NCBI GenBank assembly: GCA_963814975.1
Contig: CAWFFB010000012.1
Span: 62,001 to 126,000, forward strand
Source of the DNA: CAVUXJ01 sp963814975
Lineage (GTDB): Bacteria; Acidobacteriota; Vicinamibacteria; Vicinamibacterales; CAVVIG01
Direction of reading: 5' to 3'
Length of the DNA: 64,000 nt
A program made the translations under genes and the position numbers. The notes beneath the pieces are model-generated. The model was not told the DNA's origin. It searched no databases and saw nothing but the letters and a program-made list of their open reading frames with translations. Each line of letters starts with the position of its first letter. Positions within the stretch are counted from its first letter, which is position 1. This document shows, in pieces, positions 44,274-53,118 of the stretch.

Positions 44274-45677
44274 ATGAAGGCCCATCTCAGAAACCACGTG
44301 AACGCAACCGCGGTGTTCGTCCTGGTGTTGGCGTCGATGCTGACCGCCCAAACCAAGATAACGCCGCCGAAGAACAGCTATTCCGTCGAGCAGGACATCC
44401 AGCTCGGCCGCGAGGCTGCAGCTGAGGTGCAGAAGCAGCTTCCCATCATGCGGGACGATGAGGTGACGTCCTACGTTCAGGACATCGGGCGGCGGCTCGT
44501 GAGCGGGATCCCGTCAGATCAGCAACACGCCGGCTTCCGTTACACCTTTGAGGTCGTCAACGTGCGAGAAATCAACGCCTTCGCCCTGCCGGGCGGACCG
44601 ATGTTCGTCAACCGCGGGATGATCGAGGCAGCCCAAACCGAGGGCGAGGTCGCCGGGGTAATGGCTCACGAGATCAGCCATGTCGCGCTGCGACATGGCA
44701 CGGCCCAAGCGAGCAAGGCGCAAAAGTATCAATTCGGGGCAATCGCCGGCGCCGTTATCGGGGCCGTAATCGGTGGCCGCGTTGGAGACGTCGTGGCTCA
44801 AGGCGCCCAGTTCGGCCTCGGGACAGCGTTCCTCCGGTTCAGCCGCGAGTACGAACGGCAAGCCGACATCGAAGGCGCCCAAATCATGGCGCGCGCGGGC
44901 TACGATCCGCGCGACATGGCGAACATGTTCAAGACAATTGAGAAACAAGGTGGCGGCGGCGGACCGGAGTGGCTGAGCGATCATCCCAACCCGGGGAACC
45001 GGGTCGAGTTAATCACGCGGGAAGCAGCGGCGATCCGGGTCGAAAGCGTGAACCGGGACGCGCGACCCTTCGAGCGCGTGCGAGCCCACCTGCGCTCGCT
45101 GCCGGCGGCGCCGACGACCGAGCAGGCGACCAAGAATGCCAAGCGGGGCGGCGGCTTGCCGCGCCGTGACGGAGGCACCATCGCGACCCGCGTCGAGCCC
45201 CCGTCATCGCGCTATACCCAGTACAACGAGGGCGATGTCTTCCAGGTCAGCGTACCCTCCAACTGGCGTGAAATGGGCGGGTCGAGCGCGGTGACCTTCG
45301 CGCCAGACGGTGCATACGGACAGGTGAACGGCCAGAGCGTGTTCACACACGGCACCGAGATCGGGATTGCGCGGAACGAATCGCACAATCTGCAGACCGC
45401 TACCGAGGAGCTCATCGACTCGCTGGCCCAAGGTAACCCCAAGATGTCGCGTCCGTCGAACTTCCGCCGAACGACCCTGGCAGGCCGACCTGGCCTGCAG
45501 ACCACGCTGAGCAATGTATCCGATGCAACCGGGAAAACCGAAGCCATCCAAGTCGTGACGACGTTGATGCAGGACGGCAACCTGATGTATGTCATCGCCG
45601 TGGCGCCGCAGGACGAGTTCGGAATTTATCAATCCGCATTCCAGCGGGTGGCGGAATCCATTCGGCTGATGAACTAG
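44274..45677 (+). CDS. Exported M48-family metalloprotease
   Basis: A ~467-residue periplasmic zinc protease, BepA-like in its first half. Signal peptide NATAVFVLVLASMLTAQ. Catalytic HExxH in VAGVMAHEISHVALRHGTAQ (about residues 130-150) and third ligand Glu in SREYERQADIEGAQIMARAG. Pre-domain: IQLGREAAAEVQKQLP. After ~290 residues a second domain of unknown function follows (FQVSVPSNWREMGG, QVVTTLMQDGNLMYVIAV), a PsbP/MOG1-like pattern. An ATG six codons earlier is possible; neither start has a good ribosome binding site. Confidence 0.88.
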   Translation: MKAHLRNHVNATAVFVLVLASMLTAQTKITPPKNSYSVEQDIQLGREAAAEVQKQLPIMRDDEVTSYVQDIGRRLVSGIPSDQQHAGFRYTFEVVNVREINAFALPGGPMFVNRGMIEAAQTEGEVAGVMAHEISHVALRHGTAQASKAQKYQFGAIAGAVIGAVIGGRVGDVVAQGAQFGLGTAFLRFSREYERQADIEGAQIMARAGYDPRDMANMFKTIEKQGGGGGPEWLSDHPNPGNRVELITREAAAIRVESVNRDARPFERVRAHLRSLPAAPTTEQATKNAKRGGGLPRRDGGTIATRVEPPSSRYTQYNEGDVFQVSVPSNWREMGGSSAVTFAPDGAYGQVNGQSVFTHGTEIGIARNESHNLQTATEELIDSLAQGNPKMSRPSNFRRTTLAGRPGLQTTLSNVSDATGKTEAIQVVTTLMQDGNLMYVIAVAPQDEFGIYQSAFQRVAESIRLMN

Positions 45678-45693
45678 CCCGTGGCACCAGGAC

Positions 45694-45715
45694 CGGGATG
45701 TGAGTGAGCATCCCG
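45694..45715. terminator. Hairpin between convergent M48 and TPR genes
   Basis: A 7-bp stem CGGGATG/CATCCCG with an 8-base loop, 16 bases after the M48 stop. No T-tract, so a weak or bidirectional terminator at best. Confidence 0.4.
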
Positions 45716-45764
45716 ATTCCTCATTCGACCGTGCGATCGGTCGACCCGCGTGTGCGACTAATCG

Positions 45765-47441
45765 CTATTTTCTGATTTCCAGGTCCACCGGCCAGTTCGC
45801 GTCCAACTGGCCCTTGAGCGCCGCGGCCTCGCGCGTGCGGCCCTGACGTTCGAGGGTCGCCTGAAGTCCGGAGAGTGACCAGCCGTTACGCGGAAACTTC
45901 TTCAGGTCGTCGCGAAACGCGGTCTCTGCTTCCTTCACTCGCCCGATGGCCAGCAGCACCGCTCCTTGGAGTTGACGGACAGGGATTGGCCAGTCGGGCG
46001 GTTCCATGTACGTCATCCCATCCTCGATTGTGACGGCGGCAGCAAGGTAACGTGCCGCTTCCGCGGGGCGCTGGCGCTTTGCAGCCAGCTCCGCCGCCAG
46101 GACCTCGTGCGCGATAGCGACGACGCTCGCCGCGACGTTGACGCTGGAGATGGCCAGCGTCTTCAACGCCGGATCGTCCTTGAGGGCGGCGAGAGCCGCG
46201 CGCTCCTTCTCCCCCTCGTCGAGGCGGCCCTCGGCCGCGTGCGCCATGCCCCGCGCCGCGTGCCACGTCGCGACCATGTAGGGAAGGTCCGCGGGTGGCG
46301 CCGGCTCGGCCAACACATCGCTCCACAGCCGGAACCGCACTTTCGTGAAGAGCGGCGTCAGGTTCATGTGCTGGACCATCCCGCCCATCGACGGGTCCCG
46401 GAGCATGTCCGTGTGCATCCGGGCGCGCACGTCGTCCGCCGCCTTGAGCGCATCGGCCCGCCGTCCCTCCATCGACGCAGAGGTGACGAAAAAATGAATG
46501 TTGTGCGGGTAGTAGCCGACCTGATACGTCATGTTGCCCGCGACCGCATCGCCCGCGAAGTAGGCCTCGTCGGCCCTGATCGCGTCCTGGTTCGCGACCG
46601 AGGCCTCGTGGTAGCGTCCAACCCGAAGGTAGATGTGCGCCGGCATGTGCACGAGATGTCCGGCCCCCGGCACCAGCGCGGGAAGCTTGTCGGCGTACTC
46701 CTCGGCACGGCCTGGATTCGGGGACGCTTCAACCGCATGAATATAGAAATGAATCGCACCGGGATGATCGGGCTTCCGTGACAAGACCGACTCGAGCGTC
46801 GCGAGCACTTCCGGCGTGAGCTCCCGCGGACTGCCGTCGAGGTTCCAGTAGTTCCAGGGAGAGGTATCCATGAGCGACTGCGCGAACAGTGTCGCCGCGT
46901 CGAGATCGTCTGGAAACCGCTTCGCCAGGTCGCGCATCGCACCGGCGTAATCACGATCGAGCGGAGCGCGCTCCGCCTTGGGATCGGGCACGTATCGCCT
47001 GGCCAGCGCTTCAATGTACGCACGCTCCTTGTCAGACGCGCCGCTCATCTTGCTGCGGGCCTGCCCGATGGCCCGAAACGCCTCTGTCGCCGCTTCCTCC
47101 GTAATGGGCGCATTGATGTTCGGGCCCAACGCGAAGGCCACCCCCCAATCGCACATCGCACATGCCGGATCGAGCGCGGCCGCCTGCCGGAACGCGCGAA
47201 TGGCCTCGGCGTGGTTGAACGCGTAGGAAAGCGTCAGCCCCTGATCGAAGTATTTCTGGGCTTCTGGTGAGGACGTCGTGACGGGAAAATGGTGGTTCCC
47301 CAGATTGTCATAGAGCGGCGCCTTCGGTCCGGCCGAGCGCGCCGGTTGGGTCGAGCAAGCGGTTAGCGATGCGGCCGCAGCCAACGCGACAATGCGGTGC
47401 AAGCGGATCCGGCGCAAGCCTGTCTGATATAAGCCGGTCAT
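45765..47441 (-). CDS. TPR-containing lipoprotein
   Basis: A 558-residue lipoprotein: signal VALAAAASLTACSTQPARS with lipobox LTAC. TPR units recur from residue ~60: PEAQKYFDQGLTLSYAFNHA and EAIRAFRQAAALDPACAMCD, later LEEGE/GRLDEGEKERAAL-type helices, and LAIGRVKEAETAFRDDLKKF near the end. The block HLVHMPAHIYLRVGRYHEAS is typical of a family of large TPR proteins with unknown role. Start chosen because GGGGGAG lies 9 bases upstream. Convergent with the M48 protease. Confidence 0.82.
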   Translation of the reverse strand: MTGLYQTGLRRIRLHRIVALAAAASLTACSTQPARSAGPKAPLYDNLGNHHFPVTTSSPEAQKYFDQGLTLSYAFNHAEAIRAFRQAAALDPACAMCDWGVAFALGPNINAPITEEAATEAFRAIGQARSKMSGASDKERAYIEALARRYVPDPKAERAPLDRDYAGAMRDLAKRFPDDLDAATLFAQSLMDTSPWNYWNLDGSPRELTPEVLATLESVLSRKPDHPGAIHFYIHAVEASPNPGRAEEYADKLPALVPGAGHLVHMPAHIYLRVGRYHEASVANQDAIRADEAYFAGDAVAGNMTYQVGYYPHNIHFFVTSASMEGRRADALKAADDVRARMHTDMLRDPSMGGMVQHMNLTPLFTKVRFRLWSDVLAEPAPPADLPYMVATWHAARGMAHAAEGRLDEGEKERAALAALKDDPALKTLAISSVNVAASVVAIAHEVLAAELAAKRQRPAEAARYLAAAVTIEDGMTYMEPPDWPIPVRQLQGAVLLAIGRVKEAETAFRDDLKKFPRNGWSLSGLQATLERQGRTREAAALKGQLDANWPVDLEIRK

Positions 47442-47563
47442 GGCATCGACTCCCCCTTCGCGATGAAACCTGAGCTCCATAGATGTTGCCGCCGGTCGAG
47501 GGTTTCTGACAAGGGGAGAGGCTGTACGTGAAAGGACCGGGGCACGCCGCGGCGCGCCCCGGT

Positions 47564-47914
47564 TCATCGTGTCGTCGGTGTTGTCGCTCTTACCAGCGCG
47601 GCTCGGAGCGCCGGCGCGGCCCCCCGCGATCGGATCTGCCCGCCGCCAAACCCGCCGGAGCGGGCTTCCTGCGGCCGCGCCTCATTGACGGTCAGGCTGC
47701 GGCCTCCGAATTCCTTCTCGTTGAACTGGTCGATTGCGGCCTGGGCCTCCGCTTCCGACGCCATCTCAACGAAGGCGAACCCGCGGGCTCGTCCCGTCGC
47801 CATGTCACGCATCACGCGCACGGTTTCCACGGTCCCGGCCTGGCCAAACAGCGTCTGGAGGTCCGTTTCCGCGGTTTCGTACGCGAGATTGCCGACATAC
47901 AGTTTCTTATTCAT
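47564..47914 (-). CDS. RRM RNA-binding protein, frameshifted in the Gly-rich tail
   Basis: A single RRM: RNP2 KLYVGNLAYE, RNP1 RARGFAFVEM, with SEAEAQAAIDQFNEKEFGGR between. After ARSGGFGGG the frame departs. In a neighbouring frame the tail reads RSDRGGPRRRSEPRW and stops at 47590, which is the usual Gly/Arg-rich ending of bacterial RRM proteins. The indel is therefore near 47635. Such proteins are cold-induced RNA chaperone-like factors in cyanobacteria and others. AGGAG lies 13 bases before the ATG. Confidence 0.85.
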   Translation of the reverse strand: MNKKLYVGNLAYETAETDLQTLFGQAGTVETVRVMRDMATGRARGFAFVEMASEAEAQAAIDQFNEKEFGGRSLTVNEARPQEARSGGFGGGQIRSRGAAPALRAALVRATTPTTR

Positions 47915-48204
47915 CTTCTCGACTCCTGCGTTCCCTGGCGCACTCGCGCCGGCATGGGCGGCTGAAAGGAAACTCGGTCCGGAGCGCTAATCGCTCTGGC
48001 TCGACGGACACACATGAGGAGCGAGGCACTACTGCTCGGTCGGCTCTGGGTGCGGGTAAACCGGCGGGCTAAGCTTCCAAGAGTCAAGAGCATAGCACGG
48101 TTTGGGAGTATACTTGGGCTGTCCGCTTTTCTGAGCTCTGCGGCCGCTCCGGCCATCAGCCCTCACCAAAGCAAGATCCGGGAGGGCACGTTGCCGATTT
48201 ATTT

Positions 48205-48507
48205 GTGCGTCTGTCGTTTCGCGCCGCGCGCGAATTCTACGACCTGCGCGTGTCGCTTGCCCGGCGGCTCGCTTTGACGCGGCGTCCTCCCGCGATCGGG
48301 GCCTTCGAGTTCGTCGTACTTTCCGCCTTGCGAGCCGCTCAGTTGATGCGCGGATGCATTCCGAAAGTGGAACGCGCGCACAAGCTCACGACGACCGCCC
48401 AGTGGGAGGTCGCCTCCGGCAAGATCGTGAACATCTACGATGCCAGTCTCGCGCCGCGGTCGCTCGTTGCGGCGACAGACCCCGAGCCGGCGCTCGTCTC
48501 GGTTTAG
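48205..48507 (+). CDS. RNA polymerase omega (RpoZ)-like protein
   Basis: A ~100-residue product. The central block FEFVVLSALRAAQLMRGCIP followed by KVERAHKLTTTAQWEVASGK matches the omega subunit pattern (FEFV..A..RA.QL..G..P.V......T..A..EVA.G). The first ~35 residues are Arg-rich and may not be translated. No good ribosome binding site fits the GTG; GGGAGGG lies 20 bases upstream and suits a TTG in another frame, so an indel may be present. The true rpoZ is usually next to gmk, which is not here, so this may be a paralogue. Confidence 0.55.
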   Translation: MRLSFRAAREFYDLRVSLARRLALTRRPPAIGAFEFVVLSALRAAQLMRGCIPKVERAHKLTTTAQWEVASGKIVNIYDASLAPRSLVAATDPEPALVSV

Positions 48508-49331
48508 TTCTGGGAACTGGCGACGGTCTCGCTCGCCAGAAAGGCGACGAGATCGCGATTCTCCGGAAAGTCGCGGAGCAGCTTCTGGGCGATTTGAACA
48601 GCTTCGGTGATGTTCCGTTCACGCACCTGCATGTCCCACAGCGAAAACTCAGCTTCGGCCCGGACATAGAACTCTGATTCGGTGTTGGCCGCCTCGCGGA
48701 CCGCGATCAGCGCCCGCTTCCGGCTGCCGCCGCCGAGGACCCAGCGCGTTCCCCTCGGCATCCTGGTGTCCACGATGTAGTCAATCCAGGCACGCGCGAT
48801 GCGACCTCGCACATGCTGGGGATTGACCTTGAGCACGGCGTCGAGCGATCGTCTCGCCTCCCAATACTCGTCCCAACCGGTCTTGCGGCCGAGCGTCCCG
48901 AGGTGAAGCCACACGTAGTTCAGATCGAGCTTGCCAAGGAAAAACAGGGCCGATTCGTCCTGGGGATCCGCAGCCAACCTTCGGCGCGCCACCGCCTGGC
49001 CGCTGGCGGTGTCCTCGAGAAACGCGGTCATCCACTGGGAGCATGGCGCGCACACCTTGAAGTCTTTCTGCTTGTCTCGAGAACGCCCCAGCGCATTCTT
49101 CAGCTGGAAGAGCAAGGCTGACGCGCGGAGCTCGTGCGCGGCGAGATCTTCGGGATCCGACGTTCGCAGCTCGAGAGTCTGCGCGGCGGCGGTGTCGTAG
49201 CGAGCGTTGTAAAACTCGCGTTGCGCGTCGGAGAGCGTAAGGCCACCGGCCGGCGTTTCGGCGCTCTTGACCAAGGTTCCGCAGGTGACGAAGCCGACTG
49301 CGACGACGACAGCACAAGACGTGGTTCGCAT
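48504..49331 (-). CDS. Exported TPR-like protein
   Basis: A 275-residue protein with a signal peptide (TSCAVVVAVGFVTCGTLVKS). Helical repeats: LSDAQREFYNARYDTAAAQT, EDLAAHELRASALLFQLKNA, EYWEARRSLDAVLKVNPQHV and ERNITEAVQIAQKLLRDFPE. A pair of Cys (CAPCSQWM) lies near residue 93. Function unknown. Its stop overlaps the end of the convergent omega-like gene by 4 bases, and it ends a run of same-strand genes with the BlaI/M56 pair. Confidence 0.7.
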   Translation of the reverse strand: MRTTSCAVVVAVGFVTCGTLVKSAETPAGGLTLSDAQREFYNARYDTAAAQTLELRTSDPEDLAAHELRASALLFQLKNALGRSRDKQKDFKVCAPCSQWMTAFLEDTASGQAVARRRLAADPQDESALFFLGKLDLNYVWLHLGTLGRKTGWDEYWEARRSLDAVLKVNPQHVRGRIARAWIDYIVDTRMPRGTRWVLGGGSRKRALIAVREAANTESEFYVRAEAEFSLWDMQVRERNITEAVQIAQKLLRDFPENRDLVAFLASETVASSQN

Positions 49332-49340
49332 GTCTGGCTC

Positions 49341-50753
49341 CTATTTGGGATTAAGATTGGTGAACGACTTGCCGAACCTGGAGAACGCCGCGGCTGTCTT
49401 CACCGCGGCATACCGCGAGCGAGATGAGATGGCGAGGCCCGCCTCAGCCGCGACCCGCCATGGCGCATCTCGTGACGGGACGTCGAGTGCGCCACCAGGA
49501 GCACCGGCTGGCGGGGCGCCCAGACTGAGATGCGTCAGAGAAATCGTAGGCAGCGGCTGCGGGTCGACCACCGGACTCGCCTCTTCTTCTACCGGCGGCG
49601 GGAGAGCGGACGCGGTCGGGGAATCCTGTTGAAGGGGGCGTAGATGGCTCGGGCCGAACCTGGCCGGTCCTCGCGGCTGCACATTCCCCCGATCCGGTGC
49701 GGCCGGTGCGGTGACGGACACAGGCGCCTCCGGCACCGCGACACGGGACGCTTGGATGCCGGCTCCGGTTGCCGCCGGCGTGGCGGTCTGGGGGGCACGA
49801 GCCCCGGTGACGCCTACCAGCGGCATGGCCACGCATGCGACGACCAGCGCGAGCACGGAAGGCAGAGCAAGGAGGAACGTGGCCCGGGAGGGCACCACCG
49901 ACACGCGGCGCCGGGAATCGAGGAGCGCGGCCACCCGGATCGACAGCTGCGAGCTTGAAACCAGGGCGCCCGGTGCGAGAGTCCTTGGGTGCGATGTGAC
50001 GCCGGACGCCAGCTTGACGAGGCATTGCGCGTAGCGGGTGCGCGCTCCGGCGTAGGTGACGACCCAGTCGTCGCAGGCGACTTCGCGATCGATCGTCAAG
50101 GCGCGGTCGAGCCACCAGACGGCAGGGTGCAGGCCCGCGACGGCCGAAATCATCCGCTGCGCCACGATCGCCAGATCGTCCCGGCGCTGGATGTGCGCGT
50201 ATTCGTGAAGCACGATCTGATCGAGCTCTTCGTCGGTCAGGCGATCGATCGCATCAGGCGCCACGGCGATCAGCGGCGTCTTGAGACCGAGCACGGCCGC
50301 GCAGTACACGTCCGGCGAAGTGACGAGCGCCGCCAGGCGGCCACGCTGCCCCATCGTCGTCCACATCGCGAGGCGCGCCTCCCGATCGCGCGGGAACACA
50401 CCCGCCGACTGCTTGGTCCGCTGCAGGCGCACCAAGGCGACACCGACCCGCACCAGATGCACCAGGGTCCATGCGGCCCAGATCGCCACGGCCAGGGCCG
50501 CCCAGCGGTTCCAGAGCACTTCCACCGTCACGAAGGGATCGGGCCGCGCGGCGGCGGCCAGCAGCGAGGTCCGCGAGGTTGCGTCGAGATCGGCGAGCAG
50601 ATAGGCGACCGGCATCAGCGTCAGGCCGATCATCGTGACCCACCAGATGCGCTCGCGGGTGGCGGCAGTCATCGTGCCGTGAGCGCGAACGCCGAGTGCG
50701 ACGATGGCCGTCACGGCCATTCCCTGCACCAGCCAGTTCAGCAACACGTGCAT
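49341..50753 (-). CDS. M56 (BlaR1/MecR1-like) membrane metallopeptidase
   Basis: A 470-residue membrane protein. Transmembrane helices lie at residues ~5-25, 35-55 and 85-110 and one near 300 (FLLALPSVLALVVACVAMPL). The catalytic HExxH is in QIVLHEYAHIQRRDDLAIVA, and the downstream Glu in LTIDREVACDDWVVTYAGAR. The C-terminal ~160 residues are a Pro/Ala-rich tail instead of the penicillin-binding sensor of BlaR1, so the signal is not a beta-lactam sensor domain of the known type. It lies 13 bases after the BlaI gene, its expected target. Confidence 0.9.
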   Translation of the reverse strand: MHVLLNWLVQGMAVTAIVALGVRAHGTMTAATRERIWWVTMIGLTLMPVAYLLADLDATSRTSLLAAAARPDPFVTVEVLWNRWAALAVAIWAAWTLVHLVRVGVALVRLQRTKQSAGVFPRDREARLAMWTTMGQRGRLAALVTSPDVYCAAVLGLKTPLIAVAPDAIDRLTDEELDQIVLHEYAHIQRRDDLAIVAQRMISAVAGLHPAVWWLDRALTIDREVACDDWVVTYAGARTRYAQCLVKLASGVTSHPRTLAPGALVSSSQLSIRVAALLDSRRRVSVVPSRATFLLALPSVLALVVACVAMPLVGVTGARAPQTATPAATGAGIQASRVAVPEAPVSVTAPAAPDRGNVQPRGPARFGPSHLRPLQQDSPTASALPPPVEEEASPVVDPQPLPTISLTHLSLGAPPAGAPGGALDVPSRDAPWRVAAEAGLAISSRSRYAAVKTAAAFSRFGKSFTNLNPK

Positions 50754-50766
50754 GAGGTGCCCCGCG

Positions 50767-51141
50767 TCAGGCCTCGGAGATCAGTCGCTTGAGCCGCTCG
50801 ATCTCCTCCGGATCGAGCCGCTCGTCGCGCAGGACGTCGAGCACGACCTGGCTCGGCGAATTATCGAACAACGCTTTGATGAGATGTCCGAGCGCTCGCC
50901 GGCGGGCGGTGCTCTGCTCGATCAGCGGTCGGTAGACGAAGGCGCGGCCGACCTGATCGTGACCGACGTAGCCCTTCGCCTCGAGAATGCGCAGCATGGT
51001 CTGGACGGTGTTGTAGGCGACAGCGTGTCGGCGCGGCAGCGCCGCGACGACGTCGCCCACCGTCGCGCGCTCCTTTTTCCAGAGCACGTTCATGAGGCGG
51101 CTTTCACCATCGGTCAGGGTCGGAGAACGCTTGCGCGCCAT
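50767..51141 (-). CDS. BlaI/MecI/CopY-family repressor
   Basis: A 124-residue winged-helix repressor: LTDGESRLMNVLWKKERATV, GDVVAALPRRHAVAYNTVQT and MLRILEAKGYVGHDQVGRAF match the family. The C-terminal dimerisation helices follow. In known systems the partner M56 protease cleaves the repressor to induce the pair. An operator-like palindrome overlaps the promoter region upstream, pointing to autoregulation. Confidence 0.93.
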   Translation of the reverse strand: MARKRSPTLTDGESRLMNVLWKKERATVGDVVAALPRRHAVAYNTVQTMLRILEAKGYVGHDQVGRAFVYRPLIEQSTARRRALGHLIKALFDNSPSQVVLDVLRDERLDPEEIERLKRLISEA

Positions 51142-51156
51142 GATGTCCTAAACAAT

Positions 51157-51175
51157 TCGGAGTTCAGACCTCCGA
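51157..51175. promoter_or_regulatory. Operator-like palindrome before the BlaI gene
   Basis: A perfect inverted repeat TCGGAG-N7-CTCCGA. On the minus strand it overlaps the last base of the -10 box and covers the expected transcription start, as expected for an autorepressor site. The sequence differs from the TACA/TGTA operators of staphylococcal BlaI. Confidence 0.6.
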
Positions 51176-51203
51176 GTATAATCGCGCGGCACAGGTCGGT
51201 CAA
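51175..51203 (-). promoter_or_regulatory. Sigma70 promoter of the BlaI-M56 pair
   Basis: Minus-strand -35 TTGACC and -10 TATACT separated by 17 bases. The -10 ends about 33 bases before the BlaI start codon. Confidence 0.7.
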
Positions 51204-51322
51204 CTAAAGAATTAGGAGAACGAGATTTTTCTCGGCTCGTCCCGAAATCGCTGGCAATCGCAGGCAGGGACGCGCTACTCTGCTAGCGCGCGAATCGCAC
51301 GCGTCACGGAGAACACACACAC

Positions 51323-52843
51323 ATGAGGGTACACCTCGTTAATCCAAGCTCGCTGTCGTTCGGCGTCGGCGTCATCACGCCGCGTTGGCTCTATGTCCTC
51401 GCCGCCGCGACACCCGAGATCTACGGCGATCCGCTGGTGACCGACGAGACCCTCAGCCCGCTGGATCCCGGCACCATCGAGCAGGGTGATGTCGTCGGCA
51501 TCGGCATTCACACCGGCAACGCCCTGCGTGGCTACGAGATCGGCGCGCTCGCGCGCCGACGCGGCGCCACGGTCGTGTTTGGCGGCATTCATGCCACGCT
51601 GTACCCGGACGAGGCTCACGACATGGGCTCGGCGCACGCGGTCGTCAAGGGTGACGGCGACGTGGTCTGGAAAACAGTGCTGGCCGATTGCGTCGCGGGC
51701 GCACCACAGCGGGTCTACGAGGCCGGCCGGATCGAGGCGGACGAATTCCTTCCGGCGCGGTGGTCGCTGCTTCCCCGCGATCGATACATGTGGGCATCGG
51801 TCCAGACGGTGCGCGGCTGCCCGAAGCACTGCTCGTTCTGTTCGGTCTGGCGAACCGACGGCCAGCGGCCCCGGCAGCGGCGGCTGCAGGCGGTACTCGA
51901 CGAAGTCGTGGAGCTGCGACGGAAGGGCTTCCGTTTCATCGCCCTGGCCGACGACAACTTCTATCCGGTGACGCTGACCGACCTGCGGATGGCGGCCCGC
52001 CGTAAAGATTCCAGCCGGCTCGACGAGCTGACGGCGATCCGCTCGGAACGATTCGCGCTCATGGCCGGGCTCGCCCAGTTGCCGAAGGACATGGTGTTCT
52101 TCACGCAGATCACGATGGAAGCGGCCGAGGATCCCGAGTTTCTCGAAGCGATGCGGCGCGCGAACATCAAAGGCGCGCTGGTGGGTGTGGAAGCGGTGAC
52201 GTCGGAGGGATTGAAGGACGTCTACAAGGACTTCAACGCGAGCGGCGAGCACCTCGTCGAGTGCCTCCAGGCCTTCCGCACGCACGGCGTGCACGTGCTG
52301 GGGTCGTTCATCTTCGGCCTTCCGAGCGACCGGCCCGAAACGTTCGACCTGACGGCGGAGGTCGCCGCCCGCGCGGGAATCACGTTCGCCCAGTTCGTGC
52401 TGCTGACCCCGTTTCCCGGCACGGTCGACTTTGCGGCGTGGGAAGAGACAATGCAGACCGATCCGACGCGCGTCAATGGCATTCCGTTGACCCGCCACTG
52501 GTTGATCCCGCAGAGCAACCGGCCGCATGTCTATGTCTCCCATCCGCTCATGTCACCGGACGAAATCCGGCAACGGACACAAGCGGTATGGGATCGTTTT
52601 TACGGATTAGGCGAGATCTGGAAACGCTCCCGGTGCGTCCAGTCACTGAAGTCGCGGCTGGCCTTCGTCTTGATCTCGAAGCTGTACCGACAGATGTACG
52701 CCAATACCGGAATCACGACCGACAGCGCCCGCATCAACCGGTCGGCGATGTGGGCGCGCTGGATCGCCAAGCCCTGCCAGCGGCTGTTTTCGGCGCCGCC
52801 GTTGCCCGATCTCCAAAGCCCCTCGCCCTCGACCTATAGCTAA
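51323..52843 (+). CDS. B12-binding domain radical SAM protein
   Basis: A 506-residue protein. N-terminal cobalamin-binding-type domain (DVVGIGIHTGNALRGYEIGA, ATVVFGGIHATLYPDEAHDM). The radical SAM core has the cluster motif RGCPKHCSFCSVWR (CxxxCxxC, near residue 170), then FRFIALADDNFYPVTLTDLR and LVGVEAVTSEGLKDVYKDFN. The C-terminal ~150 residues are a conserved-looking helical extension. Such enzymes do methylations or ring rearrangements, including on hopanoids and other lipids, but the substrate is not evident. Alone, divergent from the BlaI gene. Confidence 0.87.
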   Translation: MRVHLVNPSSLSFGVGVITPRWLYVLAAATPEIYGDPLVTDETLSPLDPGTIEQGDVVGIGIHTGNALRGYEIGALARRRGATVVFGGIHATLYPDEAHDMGSAHAVVKGDGDVVWKTVLADCVAGAPQRVYEAGRIEADEFLPARWSLLPRDRYMWASVQTVRGCPKHCSFCSVWRTDGQRPRQRRLQAVLDEVVELRRKGFRFIALADDNFYPVTLTDLRMAARRKDSSRLDELTAIRSERFALMAGLAQLPKDMVFFTQITMEAAEDPEFLEAMRRANIKGALVGVEAVTSEGLKDVYKDFNASGEHLVECLQAFRTHGVHVLGSFIFGLPSDRPETFDLTAEVAARAGITFAQFVLLTPFPGTVDFAAWEETMQTDPTRVNGIPLTRHWLIPQSNRPHVYVSHPLMSPDEIRQRTQAVWDRFYGLGEIWKRSRCVQSLKSRLAFVLISKLYRQMYANTGITTDSARINRSAMWARWIAKPCQRLFSAPPLPDLQSPSPSTYS

Positions 52844-52876
52844 GGCTAGGGCGACCCGGCAATCAAACGCTACTCC

Positions 52877-53083
52877 TCAGGCGAGTCGGACGTTCTCACC
52901 GCGCGGCCCTTTCGGCCCCTGGCCGCGTTCGAATGTCACCGCTTGTCCTTCGCGCAGATCGTCGAAGGCGGTCTGATTGCAGGCTGACTGATGGAAGAAA
53001 TACTCGTTGCCGTCGGCTGCCAGAATAAAGCCGAAGCCCTTCTCGCTGACAAGCCGCTTGATCGTGCCGTTCATGGACGCCAT
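52877..53083 (-). CDS. Cold-shock domain protein
   Basis: A 68-residue CspA-type single-strand nucleic acid binder. RNP1 is KGFGFIL and RNP2 is YFFHQSA; the end reads VTFERGQGPKGPRGENVRLA. The N-terminus MASMNGTIKRLVSEKGFGFI is standard. The ATG is chosen because AAAGGAG lies 5-6 bases upstream; the larger frame is not conserved. It follows a zinc-ribbon gene by 35 bases and is probably cotranscribed. Confidence 0.95.
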   Translation of the reverse strand: MASMNGTIKRLVSEKGFGFILAADGNEYFFHQSACNQTAFDDLREGQAVTFERGQGPKGPRGENVRLA

Positions 53084-53118
53084 GCTGTCTCCTTTGGGTG
53101 AGTCGAGCTGAACCGAGC

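Noticed and set aside
51204..51322. Cobalamin riboswitch before the B12-radical SAM gene
   Set aside because: The gap is only about 120 bases and I see neither a B12-box nor the expected multi-helix layout.
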